A stretch of 64,000 nt of DNA from Methylorubrum aminovorans. GTDB lineage: Bacteria > Pseudomonadota > Alphaproteobacteria > Rhizobiales > Beijerinckiaceae. The translations under genes were made by a program, and so were the position numbers. The stretch is taken from NCBI RefSeq assembly GCF_022179725.1, contig NZ_BPRC01000004.1, forward strand, positions 124,001 through 188,000, in the 5' to 3' direction. The notes below the pieces were generated by a model, which did no database searches, had not been told where the DNA came from, and saw nothing but the letters and a program-made list of their open reading frames with translations. Positions 22,425 to 31,947 of this stretch are shown here, in pieces; position 1 is the stretch's first letter, and every line of letters begins with the position of its first letter.

Positions 22425-22759
22425 AAGCATCGCCTCTTCCGAAAGACGGCTGATCCACCGGCAGCGGAGAAGCACTACTCCCAAGGAGGCAGATGATCGT
22501 CGTCCTCCCGCTGGTATGGTCGCGGCCACGTCTTCCGGGAGCTTGACGGAGACCGGCCGAAACTCCGGCCACCACATTCCCGGCGACGCGATGACTCTCC
22601 TGCTCGTTTGACGAAGGCAGGCGTGCCTCATCGGAAGCCCGATCGTCGGAAGCGCCCGGTTCGAGCCCGGCGGCGCGGCGGGAATCCGGTGAGGCATGCC
22701 CGGCGGATCGCGTATCCGCCACCCTCGCCGACGAGCCGCACGGCCAGACGAGGATCGGG
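22425..22759. other. intergenic stretch with no recognised feature
   Basis: About 335 bases between repeat A copy 2 and the NRPS fragment. No convincing gene or RNA is seen on either strand. GAGGATCGGG at its right end is the probable ribosome binding site of the NRPS gene. Confidence 0.5.
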
Positions 22760-24662
22760 ATGTCCTGCATCGACGGCGAGGCTGGTTTCCGGGCGATCGA
22801 GCCTCATCCCGGATCCGTGACCCTGGATGGGACGCGAGCGGCCCGGCGCACCGCGCCGGATGCAAGCAGGGACAGGCGACAGGCCGTGCCGCCCGGAACG
22901 CTGTCGCCGGAGGAGTTGCAGGACGTCTTCCGGCACCAGCTCGATGCCGTGTGCCGTGTCGTGGAGGAGCAGCTCCGCACTCTCACCCTGACCTTCACGG
23001 CCGCGCGGCCTCCGTTGACCGAGCCCCAGCCCTCGCTGGCGCCGCCGGCGGCGGATCGCGGGGCGCTGCGGCCTCTCACCGACGGCGAGGCCGAGATCTG
23101 GCTCGCCGCGCAATTCGGGGCGGATGCCAACGCCGCGATGACCGAGATCGTCACCCTCCGGCTCGATGGCCCTCTCGACGCAGCGCGCCTGCTGGACGCC
23201 GTGCGCGCGGTGCCCGGTCGGCACGGCGCCCTGCGCAGCCGCTTTTCCCCGAGCGGCGAGAGCGTGCGGGTCGATCCCGCGGGCGAGGTCCCGGTCCGTT
23301 GGGAAGATTTCTCGCGCGAGGCCGAGCCGGAGGCCGCGCTCGGCGCCGAGCTTCACGCGCTGGCCGGCCTGTCGTTCGATCCCGTCGCCGGCCCGGTGGC
23401 GCGGGCCGACCTCGTCCGCCTCGGCGAGCGGCATCACGTCCTCGTCCTCTCGGCCCACCACATCGCCTGCGACGGCTGGTCCTTCGCCGTCCTGGCCGAC
23501 GAGATCGCGAGCGCCTACCGCTCCGGTCCCGAGCAACGGGCGCCGGTCGAAAGGGCCGATGGCTGCCTCGCCTCGGAGGCGGAGCGGGCGCTGGCCTATT
23601 GGGCCGGGCTCCATGCGCGCCCGCCCGAGCCGCTCGACCTTCCGACCGATCATCCGCGGCCGAAGCTGCGCGGCTTTGCCGGCGATACACGCCGTGTCGC
23701 CCTGCCGCCGGCGCTCGTCGCCGGGTTGAGAGCCCTCGCGGCCGGGCAGGGGCAGACGCTGACCGCCACGCTGCTCGCGGCTTTCCAGGTGCTGCTCGCC
23801 CGGCTCTCGGGGCAGGACGACCTCGTGGTCGGCGTGCCCGCGGCGGGGCAACCGCGCCGCGGCGAGCCCGGACTCGTCGGCCACCATGCCGACCTCCTGC
23901 CGCTGCGGGCCCGGCTCGACCCCGCCGAGCTCTTCGCCGCCCATCTCGCCCGCACCAGCACGGCGCTCGCCGAGGCCGCCGCCCACGCCGACTGTACCCT
24001 CGGGCGACTGCTGCGCCACCTCGACCGGTCGCACGATCCGGCGCGCCCGCCGCTGGCGCAGGTTCAGTTCAATTTCCAGCGCTTCCCCGACGCCCTCGAT
24101 TTCGGGCCGGGCCTGCACGGAGCGCTCGCGCCGGCCCCGAAACGGTTCTCGACCTTCGAACTGACGTTCAGCCTGAGTGAGACGGCCGATGGACTGACCG
24201 TCGATGCCACCTACAACCGCGCCCTGTTCGAGCCCGCCACGATCGATCGCTGGATCGGCCACTATCTCACCCTGCTCGGGCATCTCGCCCGCGATTCCGA
24301 GCAGCCGATCGGGCGGGTTGCTCTGCTCGATCCGGTCGAGCGCCAGACCATGCTGGTGGCCTGGAACGCGACCGAGACGGCGCACCCGCTCGATGTCGGG
24401 GCGATGCGCGCCTTCCGGCTCCACGCCCGGCGCGCCCCGGACCGGATCGCGATCCGCTTCGGCGAGGAGCGTGTGTCCTACGGTGCCCTCGACCGCTGGG
24501 CCGACCGGATCGTCGCCGCCTTGTTCGACAGCGCGCTGCCCGAGGGGGCCCGCGTCGGCCTCCTCATGCGCCGCTCGCCCGGACTCGTCACGGCGATGCT
24601 CGGCGCGCTGCGCGCCGGCATTCCCTACGTCCCCCTCGACCCGGCATTGCCGCCCGCCTGAC
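22760..24662 (+). pseudogene. non-ribosomal peptide synthetase, 3'-truncated (condensation domain plus start of adenylation domain)
   Basis: What remains encodes 633 residues. Residues ~50-75 are a helical lead-in, residues ~103-530 a condensation domain with the catalytic HHIACDGWS (His234, Asp238), and residues ~540-633 the start of an adenylation domain (YGALDRWADRI; A2-like LGALRAGIPYVPLDPALP). The frame ends at TGA 24660-24662, which belongs to the terminal repeat of the adjacent IS, so the stop is element-derived. The adenylation core, the carrier protein and any later modules are absent from the window. The condensation motif is intact. It could be the start of a large synthetase that was cut off by rearrangement. 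Confidence 0.85.
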
Positions 24663-24723
24663 CTGACCGGCTGGCTTTGGACCGGGCTGATTTAGAGATC
24701 AGCCGGAACTGAAGGAGTCGGCC

Positions 24724-25000
24724 ATGCAGCAAGGTCAGAAGACGAGCGCGGAGCAGGTCGTGCTGAAGCTGCGCCAGATCGAGGTGCAGACAGCCCAGGG
24801 CAAGAGTTTGGCGTTGGCGTGCAAGGAGGCAGAGATCTCGGAGCAGAGCTATTACCGCTGGCGCAAGGAGTACGGCGGCCTGGAGACGGATCAGGTCCGG
24901 CGGATGAAGGATTTGGAGGTCGAGAACCAGCGGCTGCGCAAGGCGATTGCCGACCTCACGCTCGACAAGTTGATCCTGCAGGAGGCGCCTCGGGAAACTT
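24724..25000 (+). pseudogene. IS3-family transposase OrfA (3' end disrupted)
   Basis: The N-terminal helix-turn-helix protein of an IS3 transposase: QKTSAEQVVLKLRQIE, ACKEAEISEQSYYRWRKEYG and a leucine-zipper-like VENQRLRKAIADLTLDKLIL. After LILQEA the frame is shifted by one lost base (the next frame still spells ASGNF, the usual orfA end) and then runs into the inserted element. The ribosome binding site GAAGGAG precedes ATG 24724. Confidence 0.85.
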
Positions 25001-25016
25001 CTTCTCTATTCGGGGT

Positions 25017-25266
25017 TCATCGGTCAATTTCCCCGCGTGCTCATCCTTATCCAGTGCGTGAACGGTCCTGCGGAGTTCTTGCTTCTCTCCGAGGTCGGCG
25101 CGTACCGCCTCATGATGGGATCAGAGGGAGTGGGCGGAGCCATCTAAGCCGCGCGCTCGGCAGAACCGACGCTCGAGTTTCCTCGGTCTCACCCGCTCCC
25201 GTCGTCCCCGCAGGGACCTCCTCCACGCCGGAGGAGCTCGATGTTACGTAGTGGCGTCGGTGGACC
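25017..25266 (-). ncRNA. structured non-coding end of the IS1111-like element, candidate guide (seek/bridge) RNA region
   Basis: IS110-family elements encode an RNA in their longer non-coding end that guides insertion; in the IS1111 group it lies downstream of the transposase. This 250-base stretch fits that position. Two adjacent perfect hairpins occur right after the transposase stop: stem GTCCC/GGGAC at 25204-25217 and stem CTCCTCC/GGAGGAG at 25218-25236. The RNA assignment is inferred from family knowledge; exact ends and guide loops were not determined. Confidence 0.4.
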
Positions 25267-26311
25267 TCAGGCCGCTGTCGTGGCCGCAGCCGACCAACGG
25301 AAGTCCGTCCCGTCGCGCCACATGCGGTGCAACACGATCGCCAGCTTGCGGGCAACGGCCACGAGGGCCTTCTGCATGCCCCGGCGCTTGGCGACGGCCA
25401 ACCCCCACACCTTCAGCCCTGACCACCGGCCGCGTGAGCCGGTCAGCAGCACGAGCGCGGCCTCGTAGAGTGCGGCGCGCATCATCCGATCGCCGCACTT
25501 CGAGATCCGCCCGACCCGCATCGTCTCGCCGGACTGGTAGAGCCGCGGCGTCAGACCGTAATGCGCCCCGACGCACTGCGAACGTCCAAACCGGGCCGGG
25601 TTGTCGACGCAGGTGCGGTAGGTCAACGCCACGACCGGCCCCACTCCGGGCGCGGTCATCAATCGCCGGCAGACCGGGTCGGTGCGGACCTGGTCCAGCA
25701 GCATCTTGTGCAGCTTGGCGAGTTTGGGTCCGAAGCGCCGCGCGCGCCTCCAGCAGCGGTAGGACCACGGCGGCGACGAAGGGCAGATTGAGCACGAGGT
25801 CGCGCACGCGCTGCTCGAAGCCCACCGCCCCGACGACGCCGACCTTGAGGCCGAAGTTGCGCAGCTGGCCGCGCTGGTCGCTCTCGATGTCGTAGGCCTT
25901 GCGCTGCAGGAGCTTGCGCGAGGTCAGGAGTAGGCGGCGCTGCTGGCTGGCCGGTGTCTTGACGTGAACCGGCTTGAACGGCCCGACCCGCATCATCTGC
26001 GCGATGCCCAGGGCGTCGTTGCGGTCGGTCTTGTTGATGCGCGCCGAGAGGGCGGCGTGCATGTGACGGGTCTCGACGCAGATCGCCAGCAGCCCGACCT
26101 CGACCAAGCCGGCGTAGAGCCACGGCGAGAGCGGTCCCGCCTCCAGGCCGACCCGCGCGTAGGCATGGCCGAGATCGATCAGATGCCGGCCGATCACCTC
26201 GGGGTGGCTCTCGACAGTGGCGCGGTGCACGACCTTGCCGTGGGTATCGACGACGCAAATCGCTGTCTCCTTCACGGAGACATCGAGGCCGACGTGGTGC
26301 TGCTGGTCCAT
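25267..26311 (-). pseudogene. IS110-family DEDD transposase, frameshifted
   Basis: The N-terminal half (start at 26311, HHVGLDVSVKETAICVVD, then VGLEAG and INKTDRNDA) carries the RuvC-like DEDD residues. The C-terminal transposase-20 domain (MTAPGVGPVVALTYRTCVDN, YGLTPRLYQSGETMRVGRIS) is in another frame. The switch lies in a CG-repeat tract at about 25736-25746, where one base gained or lost would restore LLEAR followed by RRFGPKLAKLHKMLLDQ. It is otherwise full length (~345 residues), so it could be a recent lesion or a base-calling error. Confidence 0.85.
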
Positions 26312-26385
26312 GGCGGGGCTCCAAGGTTGAATCGAAGCGCCATCTTGCCGCCGCTTCCACCGCGCCAGGCACCCCGAATACCCCA

Positions 26386-27249
26386 TCTAGCCCCCGAGCG
26401 ATGCCGGCAGGCGGTCGACGGTATTCGGGAGAAGTACGGCCTCTCGGAACGTCACGTTTGCCGGATCGTCGGTTACCACCGCGACACGCAACGCTACGTG
26501 CCGACCGTGCTGGCCGACGAGGATGCGCTGACCCGTGCCATCGTCGCCCTGGCGCCGAGTACGAGCGCTATGGCTACCGCCGCGTCACCGCGCTGCTGCA
26601 AGCAGACGGCTGGCAGGTGGGCAAGGACCGGGTTCAGCGTATCTGGCGTCGCGAGGGGCTGAAGGTCCCAAGCCGGCAGAGACCCCGCAGCCGCTTGTGG
26701 CTGAACGACGGTTCGTGCGTTCGGCTACGGCCGCTTCGCCGCAATCACGTCTGGAGCTTCGACTTCGTGCAGGCTCAGACGCACGACGGGCGAAGCCTGC
26801 GCATCCTGACGCTGATCGACGAGCATAGCCGGGCGTGCCTGGCGTTGAAGGTGGCACGGCGCATCAACAGCCTTGATGTGATTGAGGCGCTGGCCGACGC
26901 GATGTGCCTACACGGCATCCCGGAGCATATCCGGTTCCACAATGGTCCTGAGATGATCTCGAAGGCACTCTGCAAATAGATCGCCATGACGGGCTCTCAG
27001 ATCCAGTACATCGCCCCGGGCTCGCCGTGGGAGAACGGGTATTGCGAGAGCTTCAACGGCAATCTGGGTGACGAGTGCCTACGCCAGGAGATTTTCTACT
27101 CGCTGAGTGAAGCACAAATCGTGATCGGTCTCTGGCAGGACACCTACAACCGCCTCCGGCCGTACTCATCCTTGGGCTACCGGCCGCAAGCGCCTGTCAG
27201 CTTTCCGGATCTGGCCTTCCAGCTACCCATGGCCACCACCATGCAGTAG
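26386..27249 (+). pseudogene. IS3-family transposase OrfB remnant (rve integrase domain)
   Basis: The second protein of the host IS3 element: PERCRQAVDGIREKYGLSER, HTH_21-like YGYRRVTALLQADGW, then the DDE integrase domain (HVWSFDFVQ, LTLIDEHSR, SLSEAQIVIGLWQDTYN, RPYSSLGYRP). Lesions are a one-base deletion near 26553, an amber TAG at 26977-26979 (LCK-stop-IAMTG), and replacement of the second catalytic Asp by His in RFHNGPE (usually SDNGPE). With these it cannot be active. Confidence 0.88.
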
Positions 27250-27287
27250 CCTCGCAACTGGCTCGGTCCAAAATACCGGTCAGGTCA

Positions 27288-27493
27288 CGGTCGATCTCGA
27301 TCTGCTCGGGCTTCATCTGCCCCTTACCGGGAAAAGCGTGTTGGGGATCGGCCGCCGCTTGCTTCACCCACTGGTGCAGCATCGTCTCATGAACATCGAG
27401 ATCGCGCGCGACCTGCGCGACACTGACACCACGTTCCCGAACCAGTCGAACCGCCTCGATCTTGAACTCACGTCCAAACTTGCGACGCTACAT
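27288..27493 (-). pseudogene. truncated OrfA of a second IS3-family element
   Basis: On the minus strand, YRRKFGREFKIEAVRLVRER, GVSVAQVARDLDVHETMLHQ, WVKQAAADPQHAFPG and KGQMKPEQIEID follow from an ATG at 27493: the helix-turn-helix start of a different IS3-type OrfA. It is cut exactly at the outer base of the neighbouring element's terminal repeat (27287), after EIDR. About 60-80 bases beyond 27493 probably hold the rest of this element's end (a GTCCGTGAAACCGG block), whose edge I cannot fix. Confidence 0.8.
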
Positions 27494-27667
27494 GGAGCAC
27501 CTCCGGCTTCACCATCACACCTAAACCGGGTGTCCGTGAAACCGGCAGCAAGCCATACAGCGCTATTCGACGGCAGCTCCTGTGTCCAAAACGAGTTGCT
27601 ACTCGCACAGGGTAGTTATCACCGATGAATCACTCCCGTACGCGTACATCAAGTTTTTAATAGAACA

Positions 27668-28882
27668 TCAGAACTGCCTTTTGCCAATAAGAGTAAGGCA
27701 TTCCTGCTCGTAGGCATGTAGGACTATGTCCCAGGAAAAGTTCTGCTCAGCCCGGACGCGAGCGGCGCGGCGGGCTCGGGTTACCCGGTCATCGTCAGAT
27801 AAGATCAACTCAATAGCGCTTTCGCAAGAGAAATTATCAGAGAAATAGATTTGATCCTCTCCGGCTGTGTGCCGGTTGAAGAGATTGTCGTGTGCTACGA
27901 CTACGCTTCCCGCCCATAAGGCCTCAACAAGTGAAGGATTAGTGCCGCCTACTGTGTGACCATGCAGGTAAGCGCGAGCATAGTAACGCAATGACCGTAC
28001 GGTAGTTGGATCATAAATTGCACCAGGAAATATTACCTCTTCACTCGCCGCCGCTAGAACTGCTTCGTGGTAGCGATTGCCTAAGATAAAACTGCCTAAC
28101 ACCACAAACTTACATTCCCGCCTTCGGCGTGAGAATGCCTCGACCATAGTTAAGATGTTGTTGTCTGGCTCAATGCGAGCGATCGATACGAGGTAGCCGT
28201 CTGGCGTTAGGCCCATGTTCGCGAGCGGCGCCGGATCTGCGAAGGGAACCGGATCGCCGCCATAGGCAATCGTCGCTATCGCGCGGCGGGGGCGGCGCGT
28301 TGCAAGATGGTTGGCGATTTGGGGATGATCGGCGATCAGACGGTGAGAGGTCCAGGCGGCGATCCACTCATTTATCCAGAACCACGCCTGCACCGGCCAC
28401 GACCATTTTGGTCGCTTCCACTCGATACCATCCATATTAGTGACGACCCTGCGTCCACGTAGGCGTAGGTAGGGCAGGAAGATGGCTCCGTTGTAACCCA
28501 GTACCAGGCACACACCTTCGCGACGGGCTGCGTCCAATACACTGTAGGCATCGAACTCGAGTGTCGCCTGCGGCCCCTTGGATGCAACCTCTACCTGGAT
28601 CAATTCGATTCCGCGCCATGTCTCAACTGAGACCCGATGATCAATTTTTGGAACCTCACGCTGGCAGTAGACGCCGACCTTCCAACCCCGGGAAACGAGG
28701 AACAAGGCAAGACGCTCCGCAAAGGTTTCAAAGCCACCATGAGCCGCCGGAATACCGCGGCAGCCCAAGATGAGCAAACACGGCGGATCTAGTCCGTCAT
28801 TAGCTTGGATGACTTCTGTATGAGATTGTAGATCGCCATTATTTTGTGCCAGAACATCGGAATCATCTATTGTGCGCCGCAT
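27668..28882 (-). CDS. glycosyltransferase (DUF1972/GT4-type, rhamnosyltransferase-like)
   Basis: A 404-residue cytosolic glycosyltransferase with an N-terminal DUF1972 signature (LLILGCRGIPAAHGGFETFA), followed by a GT-B fold with YLVSIARIEPDNNI and the C-terminal donor-site block GGTNPSLVEALWAGS. Proteins of this kind transfer rhamnose or related sugars in polysaccharide assembly. The gene is visibly less GC-rich than the core genes, as is the DNA on both sides. It is divergent from the Wzz-type gene, with 314 bases between. Confidence 0.85.
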   Translation of the reverse strand: MRRTIDDSDVLAQNNGDLQSHTEVIQANDGLDPPCLLILGCRGIPAAHGGFETFAERLALFLVSRGWKVGVYCQREVPKIDHRVSVETWRGIELIQVEVASKGPQATLEFDAYSVLDAARREGVCLVLGYNGAIFLPYLRLRGRRVVTNMDGIEWKRPKWSWPVQAWFWINEWIAAWTSHRLIADHPQIANHLATRRPRRAIATIAYGGDPVPFADPAPLANMGLTPDGYLVSIARIEPDNNILTMVEAFSRRRRECKFVVLGSFILGNRYHEAVLAAASEEVIFPGAIYDPTTVRSLRYYARAYLHGHTVGGTNPSLVEALWAGSVVVAHDNLFNRHTAGEDQIYFSDNFSCESAIELILSDDDRVTRARRAARVRAEQNFSWDIVLHAYEQECLTLIGKRQF

Positions 28883-29196
28883 GATACAGCCTCAGTGCTA
28901 TTTCTGCAAACCAATGGCCCAAATTGGTACAGCGGGCAAAGGGATCGGCTTAAGATAGCAAGAAAGGTGCAAGTCGGATTGTGGCCTGGATCTGTTTGCG
29001 ATAAATGGGTTACGCGCGCCTAGCAGCCTGTTGTGTTCGTTCATGTTTGGTGGTGGTATTTGTTCAGAAATCACGTATTTACAGTCTGTAGCCTCATGCT
29101 GTCCTCGGCATCACTCTTGCGCCGCGAGCCTGTACGCCCTCCGCAACGTGCCAATTTGGTAAGGACACGGGCTCGGGCAGCGAAGAGACGGAGCAG
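28883..29196. promoter_or_regulatory. divergent intergenic region of the polysaccharide cluster
   Basis: The 314 bases between the DUF1972 glycosyltransferase (minus) and the Wzz-type gene (plus) must hold both promoters. The DNA is less GC-rich than the genes, but no motif stands out. GACGGAGCAG just before 29197 is the ribosome binding site of the + strand gene. Confidence 0.45.
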
Positions 29197-30705
29197 ATGT
29201 TCAGGTTCGAGAGTCACGCTCCCGCGGAACCAGTTCGGATCGCTTTAGCGGGCGGATCCAAGCTCGCATCCGGCACAACTGGTCGGGGCTTTGACACCAT
29301 CGCACTGCTAGGCGTGCTGTGGCGCTCGGCCGGATTCATCGCCCTTGGCGGTCTCGCGTGCCTCGCCCTTGCTGTGGCAAGCCTCGGGATAATGCGGCCC
29401 ATCTACACGGCTGGGATCCAGATCCTGCTTGATCCTTCTGATCTGCGGGTACTGGAAAACGAAGTTACTACCCGTACGCCGCAGGCTGATTCGGGGGTTT
29501 CTCTCGCCGAGAGCCAAGCGCGCGTTATTCAGTCTGGTACGGTGTTGCGGCGGGTTGTAGAGCAGCTCCGGCTCGACCAAGATCCAGATTTTGCGAAACC
29601 CAACTCCACGAATCCGATCGTGGTCGCGGTTAAGGGCCTGCTCGGCCTGACCCCATCCGCGAGCGCGAACGACCCAGTCAACGTAGCGATCGACAGTCTG
29701 AGCAGTGTCCTCAGCGTGCGGCGGCCAGAACGGACCTTCGTGCTTGAGGTTGCCGCAAAGGCTTCGGATCCGCAACTTGCGGCCAATATCGCAAATGCGG
29801 TTGGCAGCGCCTACCTCGCTGAGGAGAGTGCGGCTCGTACTGAAGCCGCGAAGCGCGTCTCTGACGCTCTCACGGCTCGCCTCGAGGCTCTGCGCCGGGG
29901 GGTCGAAGCGGCCGACAGACGAGTGGTTAAGTACCGCCAAGACAATAGACTCATGGTGGCGAGTGGCCGCCTGCTCACCGACCAGCAGCTTGGCGACCTC
30001 AACCGGCAGCTCGTGACAGCCTCGATCCGAGCCGTCGAAGCTCGGGAACGGTTGGCTCAGGCCGAGCGGATGCGTGCCCGTGAAACCGGCACGGCCCTCC
30101 CGGAAATGCTGCAGTCCCCAGAGATGCAGGCGCTGCGCCAGCAATACGCGGCGATCTCCCGCAGCAAGGCCGAGACGGCAACCCGGCTTGGCGAGCGTCA
30201 CCCCGCCATCGTGGAGCTGAACGCCCAACTGCGGGAGGCAGAGCAGCGCATCGAAGCTGAGAAGCGCCGGATCGTCGATTCTACCCGCAAGGACGCTGAG
30301 CGTGCCGTGGGGAGCGAGGCGGCCATCCGCCGCCAGCTAGCTCAGGCAAAATCCGAGATGGTTACCAACGAAAGCGCCGTCGTCGACCTCAGCGAACTCG
30401 AACGCGAGCGGGAGGCCCTGCGTACCCTGTACGAGAGTGTCTTGCGGCGATCCCGGGAGGCCAGCGAGCAGGAGCGCCTCAATACCCTCAACGTGCGTAT
30501 CATCTCTGAAGCGGTGGCGCCTCGTCAGCGGACATGGCCGCCCGGGCCGCGGATCGTACTACCTGCGGCTCTTCTACTTGGAATGATCGCCAGCGCCGGC
30601 ATCGCCCTCCTGCGCTACCTGGCACGGGACCGGGAGCCGGCCCAACCTCGCGCCACGGTCAGAACTGGCACGGCGCGCGAGTTGGTGCGGTCGCCGGAGG
30701 CGTAA
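29197..30705 (+). CDS. Wzz/GumC-type polysaccharide co-polymerase (no kinase domain)
   Basis: A 502-residue inner membrane protein that controls chain length or export of a Wzy-made polysaccharide. Topology is the family's: one membrane helix at ~43-66, a large periplasmic domain with long coiled coils (RRGVEAADRRVVKYRQDNRL; ERERLNTLNVRIISEAVAP region), and a second helix near 451-475 preceded by the Pro-Gly-rich APRQRTWPPGPR. The cytoplasmic tail is short and lacks a tyrosine kinase. It is a paralogue of the product at 60272-62392: both have LDQDPDF and IQIL-DP blocks. Confidence 0.9.
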   Translation: MFRFESHAPAEPVRIALAGGSKLASGTTGRGFDTIALLGVLWRSAGFIALGGLACLALAVASLGIMRPIYTAGIQILLDPSDLRVLENEVTTRTPQADSGVSLAESQARVIQSGTVLRRVVEQLRLDQDPDFAKPNSTNPIVVAVKGLLGLTPSASANDPVNVAIDSLSSVLSVRRPERTFVLEVAAKASDPQLAANIANAVGSAYLAEESAARTEAAKRVSDALTARLEALRRGVEAADRRVVKYRQDNRLMVASGRLLTDQQLGDLNRQLVTASIRAVEARERLAQAERMRARETGTALPEMLQSPEMQALRQQYAAISRSKAETATRLGERHPAIVELNAQLREAEQRIEAEKRRIVDSTRKDAERAVGSEAAIRRQLAQAKSEMVTNESAVVDLSELEREREALRTLYESVLRRSREASEQERLNTLNVRIISEAVAPRQRTWPPGPRIVLPAALLLGMIASAGIALLRYLARDREPAQPRATVRTGTARELVRSPEA

Positions 30706-31011
30706 GGCTTTCTTCACGGCGACAGCCGCAGCCAGTAGCATGCATTGATGTCCCGTCGGCCGGATGATTTATCCCAACTCCGCTATCTACGAACGCACGC
30801 GGCTTAGATATAATTTGTGACAGAAATATTCAGCCGCTTCGTCAGTGGTTTAATTAATGTTTGCGCGATCTTTTGTGGCACTGCAGCTGCTATGCAGATC
30901 CCGCCGGGAGGCCGCTGGGAATAAGCTTCTACATTTGGCTCATAAGCGTACCGAAGCAGGCGCTTACGCCGTATCAAAACGACACAGGCCGCTACAGGGA
31001 GTCGAACACCT
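30706..31011. other. intergenic stretch before the cupin-like gene
   Basis: About 306 bases, locally AT-rich around 30800-30860 (GATATAATTTGTG). No gene is supported. It may hold a promoter for the three-gene unit that follows. Confidence 0.4.
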
Positions 31012-31947
31012 ATGGATCGCGATCCGATTTTTACGGACTGGGCCGACAAGCACGGCGCGCTCTGGAGCCATCAGCCCCTGCGTCTGCAACATCGGCTCCA
31101 TACTATGCCGCTGTTCTCCCGCACGGCTCTGGCGGAGCTGATCAATACCTACCCGCGCGAGCAGTACAGCCTAATCCACATGGGCGCGAGCGGTCAGCGC
31201 CGCTACTGGCGCGAGGGCGACATCGGCGGCCTGCCAGGCAAGGCGGTGATCGATGCGATCGCCAAGGGCCGGATGTGGCTCAACCTGCGCAACGTGCTGA
31301 AGGTCGACAAGCGCTATGCCGAGGTGGCGGACGCCATCTTCGCCGAGATGGCCGAGCGCCTGCCGGGCTTCTCGACCCGCCACCACAGCGCGGGCATCCT
31401 GATCTCGTCGCCCTCGGCGCAGGTCTATTACCACGCCGACCTGCCCGGCCAGCACCTCTGGCAGCTGATCGGCCACAAGCGGGTCTACATCTACCCGAAC
31501 TCACCCCCCTTCCTGACCGAGCGGCACCTCGAGGACATCGCCCTGTTCGAGGTCGAGGTCGATATGCCCTACGAGCCCTGGTACGACGAGCACGCACAGA
31601 TCCTCGATCTCGCGCCCGGCCAGATGCTCAGCTGGCCGCTCAACGCCCCGCACCGAGTCGAGAACCTGGACTGCCTGAACGTCTCCATGACGATCTCGTT
31701 CACCAACGAGGAGATCCACCGCCTCCAGACTGTCAACCTCGCCAACGGGCTCCTGCGCCACCGCCTCGGCATGCCCCCACGCAGCCGGGCGATCACGGGC
31801 CCGTCCTACTGGTCCAAGGCCGTACTCCAGAAGGTCCTTCGCAACAGCCGCTGGGTCCGGCGCGAGCGCGGGGCCCGACGCCGGATCGATTTCCGCCTGG
31901 ACGGTGCCAATCCCGGCCAGATCATCGACGCGCAGGCTACCGCGTGA
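31012..31947 (+). CDS. JmjC/cupin-like protein (possible Fe(II)/2-oxoglutarate oxygenase)
   Basis: A 311-residue protein with a cupin-like core. YYHADLPGQHLWQLIGHKRV gives an H-x-D pair (His141, Asp143), and LAPGQMLSWPLNAPHRVEN supplies a C-terminal His214, the 2-His-1-carboxylate arrangement of JmjC-type oxygenases. Lys156 and the following YIYP match the 2-oxoglutarate strand. Related proteins occur in exopolysaccharide loci beside CelD-like acyltransferases, with no known reaction that I can name. Its stop overlaps the GTG of the next gene (GTGA), so the two are made together. Confidence 0.75.
   Translation: MDRDPIFTDWADKHGALWSHQPLRLQHRLHTMPLFSRTALAELINTYPREQYSLIHMGASGQRRYWREGDIGGLPGKAVIDAIAKGRMWLNLRNVLKVDKRYAEVADAIFAEMAERLPGFSTRHHSAGILISSPSAQVYYHADLPGQHLWQLIGHKRVYIYPNSPPFLTERHLEDIALFEVEVDMPYEPWYDEHAQILDLAPGQMLSWPLNAPHRVENLDCLNVSMTISFTNEEIHRLQTVNLANGLLRHRLGMPPRSRAITGPSYWSKAVLQKVLRNSRWVRRERGARRRIDFRLDGANPGQIIDAQATA

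Larger units (their letters stand above)
25000..26385 (-). mobile_element. IS110-family element, IS1111-like
   Basis: The ends are set by a perfect 10-bp inverted repeat, TATTCGGGGT at 25007-25016 and ACCCCGAATA at 26371-26380, lying a few bases inside the junctions where the host IS3 reading frames resume (AAACTT/CTAGCCC). Subterminal repeats and no target duplication are typical of the IS1111 group. The transposase is on the minus strand, leaving only ~70 bases upstream but ~250 non-coding bases downstream. Confidence 0.8.
24659..27287 (+). mobile_element. decayed IS3-family element interrupted by an IS110/IS1111-type element
   Basis: Imperfect terminal inverted repeats define the ends: TGACCTGACCGGCTGGCTTTGG at 24659 and, on the other strand, TGACCTGACCGGTATTTTGG ending at 27287. 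Inside are orfA and orfB of an IS3-type transposase, separated by the inserted element at ~25000-26385. The left flank is the NRPS gene and the right flank a different IS3 orfA. No target-site duplication is visible, so this copy has been through recombination since it inserted. Confidence 0.85.

Noticed and set aside
22600-22700. GGTTCGAGCCC, a possible tRNA T-loop
   Set aside because: No acceptor stem, D-loop or anticodon stem can be built around it.
30861-31943. Upstream extension of the CelD-like acyltransferase frame
   Set aside because: It is the +1 shadow of the cupin-like gene, Arg/Pro/Ala-rich, whereas the GTG overlapping that gene's stop gives the family N terminus.
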